Below, piece by piece: positions 53,042 through 63,111 of a stretch of 64,000 bases of DNA; the first letter of the stretch is position 1; each line of letters opens with the position of its first letter. Position numbers and translations under genes: made by a program. The DNA lies in assembly GCA_034430175.1 (NCBI GenBank), contig DAOUFI010000009.1:1-64000 (forward strand). Direction: 5' to 3'. The notes under the pieces were generated by a model. It saw only the letters and a program-made list of their open reading frames with translations. It was not told the origin of the DNA and did no database searches. Source of the DNA: UBA6107 sp034430175 (GTDB taxonomy: Bacteria > Chloroflexota > Anaerolineae > Anaerolineales > Anaerolineaceae).

Positions 53042-54551
53042 AACGGTAAACTGGAGTACGATTCGAAAAGTCGTCCAATTGGTATTTCTACTTGCCTGGC
53101 TCCTGTTGTGGTTGAGTACAGCCGGGTTAACCTGGGGAGTGAAAGTTTTGCGTCTGCCCGCGGAGATCGATCCTCTGTTGGCACTTACTCAGGCAATTGC
53201 CAGCCGTACCCTTACGCTTGGCATGCTGTTGAGTCTGGTCCTGGTCTTGTTAACTCTCTTGGTCGGCAGGGTCTGGTGTGGTTGGATATGCCCGGTGGGG
53301 ACTCTGATGGATTTTTTTCCATTCCGACTCAAAAATGGCGAGAAACCAAAAATTCCAGAAGCCTGGCGCGCCGCGAAGTACCTCACCCTGCTGGTGCTTC
53401 TGATTGCGGCGGTGTTTGGCAACCTTTCGCTGCTCCTCCTCGACCCGATCACGCTGTGGGTGCGGACAATGACTGGCAGTGTGGCTCCGGCGCTTAATGG
53501 CGCTTTCACCGCTGCAGAGAACGCGCTGGCACACATTCCATGGATGAGCGATCCGCTCACCTGGTTGGATGGCGTGATGCGCCCGGCGATCTTCCCGACC
53601 CAGATCGTAGGGATTCGATTCGTCTGGCTTCCTTTACTGCTTTTCACGGTACTGATATTGCTCAACCTGTTGGCAGAGCGCTTCTGGTGCCGTTATTTAT
53701 GCCCGTTGGGTGGGATGCTTGGCTTGATTTCCAAACTAGCTTTCTTCAAACGACGCGTGAGATCGGAATGCGTTTCCTGCGCGAAGTGTGTCAGAGTTTG
53801 CCCAACCGGTACGATTGACCCGAATCGCGGTTATGCCTCAGATGCGGGGGAGTGTACCTTGTGCATGGACTGCTTCACCTCCTGTCCCGAAAGCGCGGTT
53901 GAACTGAAACCAGGCTGGAACCTGGAAGAGAATATGCCCTACAATCCGAGCCGTCGTCAATTGTTCATCACTGGCACCGTGGCGCTGGCCGGTTTGGCTG
54001 TGATCGACACAAACACCAATAAACACAGTGGTGGCAACTTTCTCATCCGACCACCGGGAGCTGAAAATGATGACCTGCTTGAGAAATGCCTTCGCTGTGG
54101 ATTATGCCTGCGCAGTTGCCCAACCGGAGCACTTCAGGCCTCGATTGCAGAATCCGGTTGGGTGGGGGTATTTACCCCGGTAGTGGTGCCGAGGCTTGGA
54201 TATTGCCTTTATACCTGCAATAATTGCGGCAGCGTCTGCCCGGTGGAGGCTATTCCACCACTGCCTTTGAAGCAAAAGCAAATCACGGTGATCGGGCATG
54301 CATTCATCGACCAAAATCGCTGCATTCCCTGGGCGGATGGGACCACCTGTATCGTCTGTGAAGAGATGTGCCCGCTGCCTGATAAAGCCATTGTTTTGGA
54401 AGAGCGGGATTCCACGGATTCCGAGGGTAATGTTTTCACGCTCAAGCTTCCCCACGTGGTGCGTGAGCGCTGCATTGGCTGTGGCATTTGCGAGTACAAA
54501 TGCCCGCGTGCCGGTGACGCAGCAATCAGGGTATATCGTGCGGACATGTAA
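53031..54551 (+). CDS. Membrane polyferredoxin, NapH/NosR-like
   Basis: A 506-residue iron-sulfur membrane protein. Its N-terminal half has about 4-5 helices with CGWICPVGTLMDF and CRYLCPLGGML, the paired CxxxCP motifs of NapH-like proteins. Then come four-Cys clusters: CVSCAKCVRVCP, CTLCMDCFTSCP, CLRCGLCLRSCP, CNNCGSVCP, CIVCEEMCP and CIGCGICEYKCP. Enough cysteines are present for roughly six 4Fe-4S clusters. It starts with TTG behind GGAG, inside the end of the DUF362 gene. Likely role: moving electrons across or along the membrane to or from the exported DUF362 partner. Confidence 0.9.
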   Translation: MARKTVNWSTIRKVVQLVFLLAWLLLWLSTAGLTWGVKVLRLPAEIDPLLALTQAIASRTLTLGMLLSLVLVLLTLLVGRVWCGWICPVGTLMDFFPFRLKNGEKPKIPEAWRAAKYLTLLVLLIAAVFGNLSLLLLDPITLWVRTMTGSVAPALNGAFTAAENALAHIPWMSDPLTWLDGVMRPAIFPTQIVGIRFVWLPLLLFTVLILLNLLAERFWCRYLCPLGGMLGLISKLAFFKRRVRSECVSCAKCVRVCPTGTIDPNRGYASDAGECTLCMDCFTSCPESAVELKPGWNLEENMPYNPSRRQLFITGTVALAGLAVIDTNTNKHSGGNFLIRPPGAENDDLLEKCLRCGLCLRSCPTGALQASIAESGWVGVFTPVVVPRLGYCLYTCNNCGSVCPVEAIPPLPLKQKQITVIGHAFIDQNRCIPWADGTTCIVCEEMCPLPDKAIVLEERDSTDSEGNVFTLKLPHVVRERCIGCGICEYKCPRAGDAAIRVYRADM

Positions 54552-54580
54552 AAAAGGCGCCGGGAGTATTTTCCCGGCGT
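54550..54580 (-). terminator. Terminator of the GH2 gene
   Basis: On the minus strand CGCCGGGA pairs with TCCCGGCG and is followed by six T. It lies between convergent genes. Confidence 0.75.
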
Positions 54581-54585
54581 CTGGT

Positions 54586-56385
54586 CTAAATTGCATTGGT
54601 AAGTGATTTGTGAACCATAGCTACCCGCTCCGCGTCCATCTTCTCAATGGCGCGGTCGTAGGTAAGGAAGCCGTTGATCTCAATTTCTACGTCGGTGGTC
54701 TCGGTGTAAACAGCGGCGGCGCAGCCTTTTTCGATAAGTGGTTGCAGCTCATCTCTCAGCAAGTTCACGTACGCTTCAGTCAACTCTTCTTTGGAATCGA
54801 AGAATTTATATCCAAACTTCTTCGTCTCATCCCAACTGTGCCCCGGGACCATTTGGCTATATCCACCAAATTCTGAGAGGATAAAGGCGCGCCTGTCAGG
54901 TTTGATTGGTTTGCGCAGCTTGAGCACGTATTGATGCCGGCTGAGGAAATCACCGCCGCCGTGATCGAACCAGCCGCTAGTGGCATCAACCAGGCGGGTG
55001 GGATCGTACTCCTTGGTCCATCGACTGATTTCGCGCGATTGGAATTGCCCCCAACCCTCGTTGAACACCACCCAAAGCGCAATACTAGGGATGCTATACA
55101 GGTGGTCGATCATACCCTTCAGATCAAGCCGGTATTGCTCGCGAACGTGTTTTTCGTTCCGTCCAAATGTCTTCAGGAAAAGGGTATCGCAGCGCGGTAA
55201 CCCAGCCCACATGGCCAGGGTGGAGGTGAGGTCGCCCACGGCGCGTCCGCCGCTGGGCATGTCCTGCCAGACGATCATCCCGAGACGGTCGCAAGCGTAG
55301 TACCAGCGTAACGGTTCCACTTTGATGTGTTTGCGGATGAAATTACAGCCGAGCTTCTTTGTGTATTCGATGTCGTAAAGCATGGCTTCTTCAGTCGGTG
55401 GGGTATAGAGTCCGTCGGGGAAGTAGCCCTGGTCGAGCGGACCATACAAGAAAAGTGGATGGTTGTTAAGAGCGATACGTTTATAGCCATGTTGATCAAC
55501 CATCAAACTAAACTTACGCATGGCAAAGTAACTTTCAACCTCGTCAATCATGCGGTTGTTTTTGATAAGGGTAATCTTCAGTGAGTAAAGATGTGGATCT
55601 TCCGTGCTCCATAAACGCGGTTCCGGGATGGATAGGATGAGAGGGAATTCTGTGGAGGTTTCAGCAGTCGCGATCTCTCTACTGCCATCCAGGGCAACGG
55701 CCTTGATTGTCAGACCGCTTTCGTTCCCGCGGAGGGAAGACTCGATGGTGACCAGGGAGCGGTCGATATCGGGGGTGATCTTAAGTTTTGACAGGCTCAC
55801 TTCCGGCACCGGCTCTAACCAGACCGTTTGCCAGATACCCGAGACAGCTGTATACCAGATGCCGTAGGGGTTGAGCAGTTGTTTGCCGCGTTCCTGTTGT
55901 TCCGAGTCGGTGGGATCCCAGACAGAGACGGTGAGGGTGTTTTCATCGGGCTTGAGCGCGTCAGTGATATCGAAAGTAAATGGCAGATATCCGCCGCGAT
56001 GGCTGCCAAGCAGGGTCTCGTTCACCCATACCTCGGCTTCAAAGTCCACGGCGCCAAAATGAAGCAGCACGCGGTCGCCGGACCAATCACGTGGAACGGT
56101 AAAAGTCCGTCGATACCATAATTGTTGCGTGGGCAGCAGAGGTATCTTCACTCCGGAGAGAGCGGATTCGATGGCAAAGGGAACGAGAATCTGACCTTCC
56201 CAGTGGTCGATGGTGGTCGCTGAGTGATCGGTGATAGTGTATTGCCAGAGGCCGTTTAAATTCAACCAGCGTGAACGAGTCATTTGCGGGCGGGGGTAAT
56301 CGGGTAATGGACAGACAGGATCCACCTGCGCTGCCCAGCGGGTGAGCAAGTTTCCAGGAACGGGTTTCCAGGGTTTCTTAGCCAT
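54586..56385 (-). CDS. Glycoside hydrolase family 2 (beta-galactosidase/glucuronidase-like)
   Basis: A 599-residue GH2 enzyme: N-terminal jelly-roll (WLNLNGLWQYTI, LWYRRTFTVP), an immunoglobulin-like domain, and a TIM barrel from about residue 290. The acid/base Glu lies in LWVVFNEGWGQ and the nucleophile Glu in FILSEFGGY. No signal peptide is seen, so it is cytoplasmic. It lacks the long C-terminal domains of LacZ, placing it with short beta-galactosidase, beta-mannosidase or glucuronidase relatives. The substrate cannot be fixed. Confidence 0.9.
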   Translation of the reverse strand: MAKKPWKPVPGNLLTRWAAQVDPVCPLPDYPRPQMTRSRWLNLNGLWQYTITDHSATTIDHWEGQILVPFAIESALSGVKIPLLPTQQLWYRRTFTVPRDWSGDRVLLHFGAVDFEAEVWVNETLLGSHRGGYLPFTFDITDALKPDENTLTVSVWDPTDSEQQERGKQLLNPYGIWYTAVSGIWQTVWLEPVPEVSLSKLKITPDIDRSLVTIESSLRGNESGLTIKAVALDGSREIATAETSTEFPLILSIPEPRLWSTEDPHLYSLKITLIKNNRMIDEVESYFAMRKFSLMVDQHGYKRIALNNHPLFLYGPLDQGYFPDGLYTPPTEEAMLYDIEYTKKLGCNFIRKHIKVEPLRWYYACDRLGMIVWQDMPSGGRAVGDLTSTLAMWAGLPRCDTLFLKTFGRNEKHVREQYRLDLKGMIDHLYSIPSIALWVVFNEGWGQFQSREISRWTKEYDPTRLVDATSGWFDHGGGDFLSRHQYVLKLRKPIKPDRRAFILSEFGGYSQMVPGHSWDETKKFGYKFFDSKEELTEAYVNLLRDELQPLIEKGCAAAVYTETTDVEIEINGFLTYDRAIEKMDAERVAMVHKSLTNAI

Positions 56386-56591
56386 GATCTTCCTCTATTT
56401 TTGGGAGTGAGTAGTTTTCTCAGTCAATTGCATATCAGATTTACGACTGCAAGGCGATTATACGCCATCACCAATAATTCAATGAATATTCTTTGCGGTT
56501 GCTTTACTATTTTTGGAAATTAAGATGATAGACATTGGTTAATACTATAATGCTTCTATCTGTCTGAAATGATTTTAATGAGGAGGTGTGC

Positions 56592-57089
56592 ATGGGTATT
56601 AAAGATCAGGTGTCCCCCGAACAATGGAAAGTTTTATTGAACGCGCCGAGTTATGCGGCAGAATTTGTCGCAACAGCCAGCGGCGGTGGATTGGATTTTT
56701 TTGCTGAAGTTCTCACCTCGATGAAAGTGGTGCAGGACACCGCGATCAGGAAAGATGGTAGCGGCTTCGGTAAACTGGTGGACGAGATCATGACCACCAT
56801 GACAGAGATGTCCTTCAACGAAGCAAAAAGTGATACTCTCAAGACAGAGAGCACTGATCTGAATTCGATGCGCGCAGCTGCCAGGCAAGTGGTCGTCGAT
56901 GCTGCTGCCGCAGCGTCAACCCTGGATGGCGGTGATGGGTATAAACGCTGGTTGCTTTTCGTTGCCCGCAAGGTGGCTGAAACACGCACCGGCGGTGTTT
57001 TGGGATTTGGTGGCACTTCAGTAATAGATGAAAAGGAAGAAGCCGCATTAACCGAACTTAAAATGATTTTGAACGTAACTGAAATGTGA
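56592..57089 (+). CDS. Uncharacterised helical protein beside the dynamin cluster
   Basis: A 165-residue soluble protein I do not recognise. It appears mainly helical, with an Ala-rich stretch (VVVDAAAAASTLDGGDGYKR) and a Gly-rich tail (GGVLGFGGTSV). The N-terminus GIKDQVSPEQWKVLLNAPSYAA suggests an amphipathic helix. The start is the ATG behind GAGGAGG. It precedes the dynamin-like genes in the same direction but with a 455-base gap, so membership in that cluster is uncertain. Confidence 0.75.
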   Translation: MGIKDQVSPEQWKVLLNAPSYAAEFVATASGGGLDFFAEVLTSMKVVQDTAIRKDGSGFGKLVDEIMTTMTEMSFNEAKSDTLKTESTDLNSMRAAARQVVVDAAAAASTLDGGDGYKRWLLFVARKVAETRTGGVLGFGGTSVIDEKEEAALTELKMILNVTEM

Positions 57090-57544
57090 TCGGGTAATAT
57101 GATCCGGAGGAGTATACTCTTCCAGATTTTTTACAACCAATGACTAATATTACTAAATCTGGATTCATAAAAATTCGATTAAATTTTATTAATCCAATTT
57201 GTCCAGTATTATAATTACCAGGTACTTGCGTAAAGCAATTAAAGGCAAAAAAGCACACAACCTTGGTTATGAATGGTTTAAGTGTTCACACTGTAGAGTC
57301 TCAATGAGTACGTGTCTACTCTCATAGGATTCCACAAGTTAATATAGATAACCACCATCCTTGCCATGATCGCCTGGTATTGAGAGTGTTTTGTCGTTTG
57401 TTTGGCTGGTGAGCAGCCACTTCAAAGGCAGATGCTTTATCAAATCACGAGTGCGATTCAAAACCAAATGGCGACAAATTGGATGTGAAGTGCTGGATCT
57501 TAAAGGTACAGAGTCAATAAATCGACTGAAAGGTTGCTGGGGTA
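57090..57544. other. Intergenic stretch with possible decayed zinc-ribbon coding remnant
   Basis: About 455 bases. On the plus strand GYEWFKCSHCRVSM appears near 57255-57300, a CxxC pattern reminiscent of transposase zinc ribbons, then frames with several stops. No inverted repeats or full element can be seen. The next gene's promoter is not obvious. Confidence 0.3.
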
Positions 57545-59374
57545 ATGCTCGAATATCAAAGTATTGAATATGGGCTTCATGAAAACCTGGTGAAGATAGA
57601 GGAAATATTCTCTCTATTGGGGTTTGAAAAATCACTCACCGATTCGATCAACGAGTGCAAAGAATTAGTAGAAACCAAGAAATACGTCGTAGCAGTGATG
57701 GGGGAATTCAAACGTGGAAAGAGTTCATTGATCAATGCCTTACTAGGGTTGCGGATTCTCCCGGTGGATACAACACCTGCTACCGCCGCATTGAACCGGA
57801 TTGTGTATGGTAAATCATCCAAAGTTGAGATCCATTACAAAGATGGCAAGGTAAAAGAGATCGGTATGGATGAGTTGAGTGATTACGTAACTCAGACTAC
57901 TCCCGAAGGGAAAGCGAGAGCTCTTTCCATTAAAGAAGCAGTGGTTTATGCGCCTACGGTGATCTGCCAGAACCATGTCGAAATCATCGACACCCCCGGT
58001 TTGAATGATAACCAGGCGATGACCAAGATCACCGTCGACATGCTCAATAATGTCGATGGTGTAGTAATTCCGATTCATGCCAAATCTCCTTTTAGCGAGG
58101 TTGAACGCAAGTTTGTTTGCCAGTTGATTAAATGCGAGAATATTCACAACTTGCTCTTTGTGGTGACATTCATCGATCAGCTTGACGAAGATGATTACGA
58201 TTATGACAATTTCATGAAGTTCCTTGCCGGGCGGATAAAAAATGATGTGCTCGAGGAATTAACCAAAACCAAAGCAGATCAAAAGATTCTAAACCGCGCT
58301 ACTCGGATGCTTGCCGGTATGAGAATTTTTGGAGTTTCATCGGAGTTGGCTTTGCAATCTTTTGTATCCAACAATAAAGCTTTACTAAAGAAAAGCCGGT
58401 TCGAAGAATTTTCGAATAACCTTTTGCGGGTGATCACCAGTGAACAATTGGAAAATGTTCTCCGTAGATCGGTGGCAGAGTTTTACCGACTTCAGGCTTC
58501 AATGGAAGACCAGAACAATAAACGTATATTGGAATTTGATGAACAGCTCAATTCGATAAACAATTTCATTCATTTGATCAAGGATGATCGGACTGAGTCA
58601 AAAGCTGAAATGGAAAAAGCGATCAAATCCGGGGAGGATTGGAGATCGCGAATTCTTTCTGAATGTAACAAGCTTAAAAATATTTTGGCCGATCAGTTCC
58701 TGAATGGAGTATTCAGCCTTGACGGCAAACCACCTTATATCGCGAATGAATTTATCAACAACACAGCTATACGGGCAGGCAACCTGGCCAACGAGAGAAT
58801 TATGAAGGAGATCATCCCTGGGTTAATCGACAGTTTCCAGGGAGATTTTGAAAGATTTCAAATTACACGTAGAGCCCGTTTGTCTCCGGCAATGAAAACC
58901 CTCGGGATTGAAGTGATCCCTGGCGATCAGGAGTTTGAAAAGAAGGTTTCAGAACTCTTTCAGGCAAGATTGAGCAACCATGAATTTCACTGGGTGATCG
59001 ATAACAGATCAGTACCCTATCAGTGGATCAACCGAAACGGGACAGCGACAATACCTCAAAACTGGAACGTAAATGGGCAGGTTATGTTCGAAATTGTACT
59101 AAGGATGGTGAGCGTTTCCATCGATTCATATATCCAGTCTTTTTCGCCTGTGTTTGATTCCATTTTATGTGATTTGCTCACATTTGTTGATGAAGAAAAT
59201 GAAATTCTTCATCAATCTTCCGAAGAGAGATCCAGACAAAGGAAAGAAGAAATCCAGATCGAAATCAAGTCTTACCGATCCAATTATCAAATCCTGCAGC
59301 AAAAGGTGAATAAAATCGTTGAGGATAGCCAGTTTTTACTCGAACAATATCTTGAACAAACAGGCTCTTGCTAA
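57545..59374 (+). CDS. Dynamin-like GTPase, first of three
   Basis: A 609-residue GTPase of the bacterial dynamin superfamily. G1 is GEFKRGKSS at residues 53-61, G2 is the Thr in DTTPATA, G3 is DTPGLND at about 149-155, and the G4 position reads VVTFIDQLD without the usual Lys. The rest is helical with a C-terminal coiled-coil-like tail; no hydrophobic paddle is evident. Such proteins bind and remodel membranes as paired GTPases. A weak GGGG precedes the ATG. It heads a run of co-directional genes with a zinc-ribbon protein, another dynamin and a peptidase. Confidence 0.88.
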   Translation: MLEYQSIEYGLHENLVKIEEIFSLLGFEKSLTDSINECKELVETKKYVVAVMGEFKRGKSSLINALLGLRILPVDTTPATAALNRIVYGKSSKVEIHYKDGKVKEIGMDELSDYVTQTTPEGKARALSIKEAVVYAPTVICQNHVEIIDTPGLNDNQAMTKITVDMLNNVDGVVIPIHAKSPFSEVERKFVCQLIKCENIHNLLFVVTFIDQLDEDDYDYDNFMKFLAGRIKNDVLEELTKTKADQKILNRATRMLAGMRIFGVSSELALQSFVSNNKALLKKSRFEEFSNNLLRVITSEQLENVLRRSVAEFYRLQASMEDQNNKRILEFDEQLNSINNFIHLIKDDRTESKAEMEKAIKSGEDWRSRILSECNKLKNILADQFLNGVFSLDGKPPYIANEFINNTAIRAGNLANERIMKEIIPGLIDSFQGDFERFQITRRARLSPAMKTLGIEVIPGDQEFEKKVSELFQARLSNHEFHWVIDNRSVPYQWINRNGTATIPQNWNVNGQVMFEIVLRMVSVSIDSYIQSFSPVFDSILCDLLTFVDEENEILHQSSEERSRQRKEEIQIEIKSYRSNYQILQQKVNKIVEDSQFLLEQYLEQTGSC

Positions 59375-59420
59375 AGCACATATGCAGTTGGGTCTTTAAA
59401 CAAGGAGCAGGAGGTTTGGA

Positions 59421-59981
59421 ATGGCTAAATGCGTAAAATGTGGAACAACGCTTACGGAAGGAGCGAATTATTGTTCCTTATGTGGGGCGGCTGCGATAAG
59501 CCCTGATCGGATTATTTGTTCCAAGTGTGGCACGGAGATTGTTGCCGGTGCCTTTTTTTGCGACAATTGTGGAGCAAAGGTAACTGCTACCGTTGTGCAA
59601 AATCCATCTACTCCTCAACCTCCACCGCCAATAAATATTACGAATGTTCCTTCACCCTACCCGCCTTATCCTGTTGCGGCCAATCGAGTGTTGCGCATTA
59701 CACGTGAAAGCCAGTTCCAGTGTATGGCGAACACCTATCAGGTGATCGTAAACGGCAATTATCTGGGTAATATCGGTGTTGGAAAAACTATAAGCTTGAA
59801 TGTTAACGTAGACACCGCTGTGGTGGATATTATCTGTACCACCATCATGATCAATGCCAGGATGCGGCTTGTCTTAAAACTTGGACCGGTAACGAGTGTC
59901 AACTTTAAGGTCGAATGGCCTGGAGACATTTATCCAACGGTTTACGGAGCACAGGTGATCGAACAAACCAAATTTTTTTAG
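59421..59981 (+). CDS. Double zinc-ribbon protein
   Basis: A 186-residue protein with two N-terminal zinc ribbons (CVKCGTTLTEGANYCSLCG and ICSKCGTEIVAGAFFCDNCG), a Pro-rich linker (TPQPPPPINI), and a beta-rich C-terminal domain (VIVNGNYLGNIGVGKTISL). It resembles small zinc-ribbon adaptor proteins of unknown role. The start follows GGAGCAGGAGG. It lies between two dynamin-like GTPases in one direction, so a scaffold or partner role in that cluster is inferred. Confidence 0.85.
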   Translation: MAKCVKCGTTLTEGANYCSLCGAAAISPDRIICSKCGTEIVAGAFFCDNCGAKVTATVVQNPSTPQPPPPINITNVPSPYPPYPVAANRVLRITRESQFQCMANTYQVIVNGNYLGNIGVGKTISLNVNVDTAVVDIICTTIMINARMRLVLKLGPVTSVNFKVEWPGDIYPTVYGAQVIEQTKFF

Positions 59982-60073
59982 CTAACGCTTACTGAATGAA
60001 TCGCTACAAGGATTTGTTCTTTTTTACGCTCATTGAACATCCGAGTAAATATTTCAAAAAGGGAGATTAGAGC

Positions 60074-62125
60074 ATGGAGACTGAAGCGAACTTTAGTAGT
60101 TTCACCAATTACAAACAGACAGTGATCGAATTAACAAGCGATTTAAAGAAGTTACGTGAGTATTCTGAAAAAATGGGATTACACGGAAATGTTTCGGGGA
60201 TTGACGAGGTGTTGAAAAGATTGATGGAAGATAATTTTAGTGTCGCGATCATTGGCGAATTTAAGCGGGGAAAAAGCACGCTAATAAATGCGCTTCTTGG
60301 CAAAGACATTCTCCCGATGGATGTGATGCCAGCTACAGCAACGTTGAATAAGATCAATTATGGATTAACTCCCAGCGTCACAGTGGAATATAAGGATGGC
60401 CGCAGCGAACAGATCGCCATCGAGCAATTGAAAGATTATGTTACCAAATTGACTGGTGAAAGTCAGGCTCGCGCGCTGACGATCAAAGAAGCTACCGTCT
60501 ATTATCCGGTCCCCTATTGTAAGAATGGTGTCACGATCATCGACACACCCGGGTTAAATGATAACGAAAGGATGACCGAAGTGACCCTATCGGTTCTGCC
60601 AACGGTCGATGCCGCATTGATGGTAGTGATGGCACAATCTCCCTTCTCTGAATCGGAGAAAGATTTCATCGAAAACAAGATCATTAACAGTGATCTGGGG
60701 CGTCTTCTTTTTGTGGTTACTGGCATTGACATTATTGATGACGAGGCGGATGTTGAGCGGGTTTTGGAGAGTATCAAGACACGCATTCAAGAACATGTGA
60801 TGAAGAAGGCGGAAAACACCTATGGCATCGATTCTCCGGAATATGAAGTGTATAAACGAAAGATTGGCACGGTGAGGGTGTACGGAGTTTCTGCTAAGAA
60901 CGCTCTCAAAGGGAAGATCCGAGGTGATGAAGCGATGCTTCAAGCGAGTCGTTTTCCTGCGTTCGAAGCCGTCCTTGAAAAATTTCTTACCGAAGATAGA
61001 GGCGCGATCATGCTCAACGCGCCTGTAAGTCGAATCAAGACCTCTTCGATTGAGTTGGTCAAGGCGGTAACCTTACGACAGAACGCCTTGGCGATGCAGG
61101 AAAATGAATTCGAAAGTAAAAGTTCTGCTGCCATGCAAGAGATCAAAAAGATCCGCGAGGAACGGAAGGTAGAAATGAGCCGGATCAACGAAGCCTCATT
61201 GACCACTTTTACAAAACTAAAACCCGAGATCGATGCTTACTGGCCCACATTGATCAAAATCGCCATGGATAAGATCAATTCATATCCATTAACTGGTGAT
61301 GATATCAGTGAGGAGAATTCTTATCAAACTCAGCAAAAATTGGCTAAAGCAGTTCAAATAGAGCTGTCTCGCGCGGGTCAAAATATGTCTGAAAAAATCC
61401 AACACCAGATCGAGCAAGCTCTGGAAAGTGAATCCGATCGTTTGTCGGGGTTTGAGGAAAAATTCTTTAAGGCGACAGATAAAATTGCATCCATGTTCAT
61501 CTCAAATATGCCTGATTCAGACGCTGATTTTGGTGTCAGTATTGTTGCGTCCAGTCTGCTGGGTTATGGATTGGGCGGTATTTACCTGGGATACAAAGAA
61601 GCTGGCTGGAAAGGCGCGCTTCTTGGTGGCGCCTCCAGTGTGGCGGGAACCCTTGCCACCGGTTTTGGCGTGGGTTTGCTGATGTCAGTTCTGTCACTTC
61701 CGGCAACCTGGCCGGTGTTACTTGTGGGCAGTCTCGTGGCAGCCTTTGGTGGTTCACTGGCTGGAAAATTCGTGGTTGGTAAAGCACTGGTTAATGCCAA
61801 GATCGATAAATTCAGGGATTCATTCAAAGATTCGGTAAGAAAAGAGCTTCAAAAACTCAGAGACCAGGATCATTTATCCGATAATGTTGAAAAACAGATC
61901 AACGACGCTTTCGATGCTTTGAAAAAGAAATTGGAAAAAGAAACTGAAAACATCCTGCAAGATACCGAGAGCCAATTGGCTCAACTGAAGGTCGAACTTG
62001 CTCAGAAAGCCTTAATGACTGAAAAAGAAAAAGAAGAGCTAACTCATATGGTGGATTCAGTCAGGGAAATCAGTCTACGCGCTGAAGCGATCAATAAACA
62101 ATTATCCGTGATCCTGGCACGGTAA
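60074..62125 (+). CDS. Dynamin-like GTPase with membrane hairpin, second of three
   Basis: A 683-residue dynamin-like protein. G1 is GEFKRGKST near residue 61, G3 is DTPGLND, and G4 reads VVTGIDIID. Helical stalk regions flank a strongly hydrophobic, glycine-rich stretch at about 490-575 (SLLGYGLGGIYLGY, VGLLMSVLSLPATWPVLL), a candidate membrane paddle. A long coiled-coil tail follows. Start is near GGGAG. It ends 15 bases before the metallopeptidase gene. Membrane remodelling, repair or fusion is the general family function. Confidence 0.9.
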   Translation: METEANFSSFTNYKQTVIELTSDLKKLREYSEKMGLHGNVSGIDEVLKRLMEDNFSVAIIGEFKRGKSTLINALLGKDILPMDVMPATATLNKINYGLTPSVTVEYKDGRSEQIAIEQLKDYVTKLTGESQARALTIKEATVYYPVPYCKNGVTIIDTPGLNDNERMTEVTLSVLPTVDAALMVVMAQSPFSESEKDFIENKIINSDLGRLLFVVTGIDIIDDEADVERVLESIKTRIQEHVMKKAENTYGIDSPEYEVYKRKIGTVRVYGVSAKNALKGKIRGDEAMLQASRFPAFEAVLEKFLTEDRGAIMLNAPVSRIKTSSIELVKAVTLRQNALAMQENEFESKSSAAMQEIKKIREERKVEMSRINEASLTTFTKLKPEIDAYWPTLIKIAMDKINSYPLTGDDISEENSYQTQQKLAKAVQIELSRAGQNMSEKIQHQIEQALESESDRLSGFEEKFFKATDKIASMFISNMPDSDADFGVSIVASSLLGYGLGGIYLGYKEAGWKGALLGGASSVAGTLATGFGVGLLMSVLSLPATWPVLLVGSLVAAFGGSLAGKFVVGKALVNAKIDKFRDSFKDSVRKELQKLRDQDHLSDNVEKQINDAFDALKKKLEKETENILQDTESQLAQLKVELAQKALMTEKEKEELTHMVDSVREISLRAEAINKQLSVILAR

Positions 62126-62140
62126 GGAGAATTGGAATCC

Positions 62141-63106
62141 ATGTCTAGAATAAACCCAACAAGCAACATTAACGTCAATTTTGCTTCGTACCTTGAAGGA
62201 AGAAAGTCCACTATTAACGCGCATATGGTCAATGGCATTCCTGATTATGCTTTTGACCTGGATATGACCTTAAGACAAAAAATAAACGCCATTCCTGGCG
62301 CGTTACCGTTTTTCACCGCGTTGACTTCTCAATATGCTCCCTTTTTCCGCCAGGAAACCAATTTAAAGGCATTAAAAGTTGGTCCCAATCAATTTCCGGA
62401 TATTCATAATATCGTGGTGGAGTGCGCAAGGCGTTTGGGGATCGGGATTCCGACGGTATTTATTCAAAAAAATCCGTCTGAGATTAACGCATGGACAATC
62501 GCGCTTGAGGGTGACACTCCCGTGATAGTTGTGACCTCGGCTCTACTTGAACGGTTCACCACCGGCGAGTTGAAAGCGGTGATCGGACACGAATGTGGGC
62601 ATATCCATAATTGCCACAATGTTTACAACATGGCTGAGCAATTAATCTTCAAATCGGTTTTTGTAGCCAGTTCTCCTTTGGTCCAGCAGATATTGGAGTT
62701 CGTTTCCATTCCTCTGAAAATCGCGATCAATACCTGGGCCCGCGCTGCCGAGATCACCTGTGACCGGGCAGGTATGATCTGTTGTGATGATCCAAATGAC
62801 GAGATCACTTGCAAAGCAAAGTTTATCTATGGAGCCACGTTCAATAGATCCGATATCAATATCGATGAAGCATTAAATCAGTTTGAAACGATCCGATCGA
62901 CTCCAGTAAGGTATCTGGAGTTGGGTTATGACCATTCAGTGCCGATCCGGCGAATTTTCGCTGATAAAGAGTTTATGAACAGTGAAATCCTTTATGGATG
63001 GCGTCCTGAATGGAAAAAACCTGGAATGCAACTGATTGGAAAAACGGAACTGGATGAGCGTTGTGCGAAATATGTCAGTGTTAAAGCAGGTTCGGAGAGG
63101 AAATAA
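62141..63106 (+). CDS. M48-type zinc metallopeptidase
   Basis: A 321-residue protein. The zinc motif VIGHECGHIHN is HExxH, and the third ligand is likely in RAAEITCDRAG (Glu-x3-Asp), as in M48 peptidases. Unlike HtpX it lacks several clear membrane helices, though a hydrophobic segment follows the motif (LIFKSVFVASSPLVQQIL). ATG is preceded by AAGGAG. It lies between two dynamin-like genes with very short spacings. It could process a dynamin or act in membrane-stress proteolysis; both are inference. Confidence 0.88.
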   Translation: MSRINPTSNINVNFASYLEGRKSTINAHMVNGIPDYAFDLDMTLRQKINAIPGALPFFTALTSQYAPFFRQETNLKALKVGPNQFPDIHNIVVECARRLGIGIPTVFIQKNPSEINAWTIALEGDTPVIVVTSALLERFTTGELKAVIGHECGHIHNCHNVYNMAEQLIFKSVFVASSPLVQQILEFVSIPLKIAINTWARAAEITCDRAGMICCDDPNDEITCKAKFIYGATFNRSDINIDEALNQFETIRSTPVRYLELGYDHSVPIRRIFADKEFMNSEILYGWRPEWKKPGMQLIGKTELDERCAKYVSVKAGSERK

Positions 63107-63111
63107 CTGAG

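Noticed and set aside
53189..53665. 158-codon minus-strand frame
   Set aside because: Antisense to the polyferredoxin, which carries many conserved Cys motifs.
57255..57300. Transposase zinc ribbon
   Set aside because: Only one CxxC piece is visible, without inverted repeats or a catalytic domain; too weak to call an insertion sequence.
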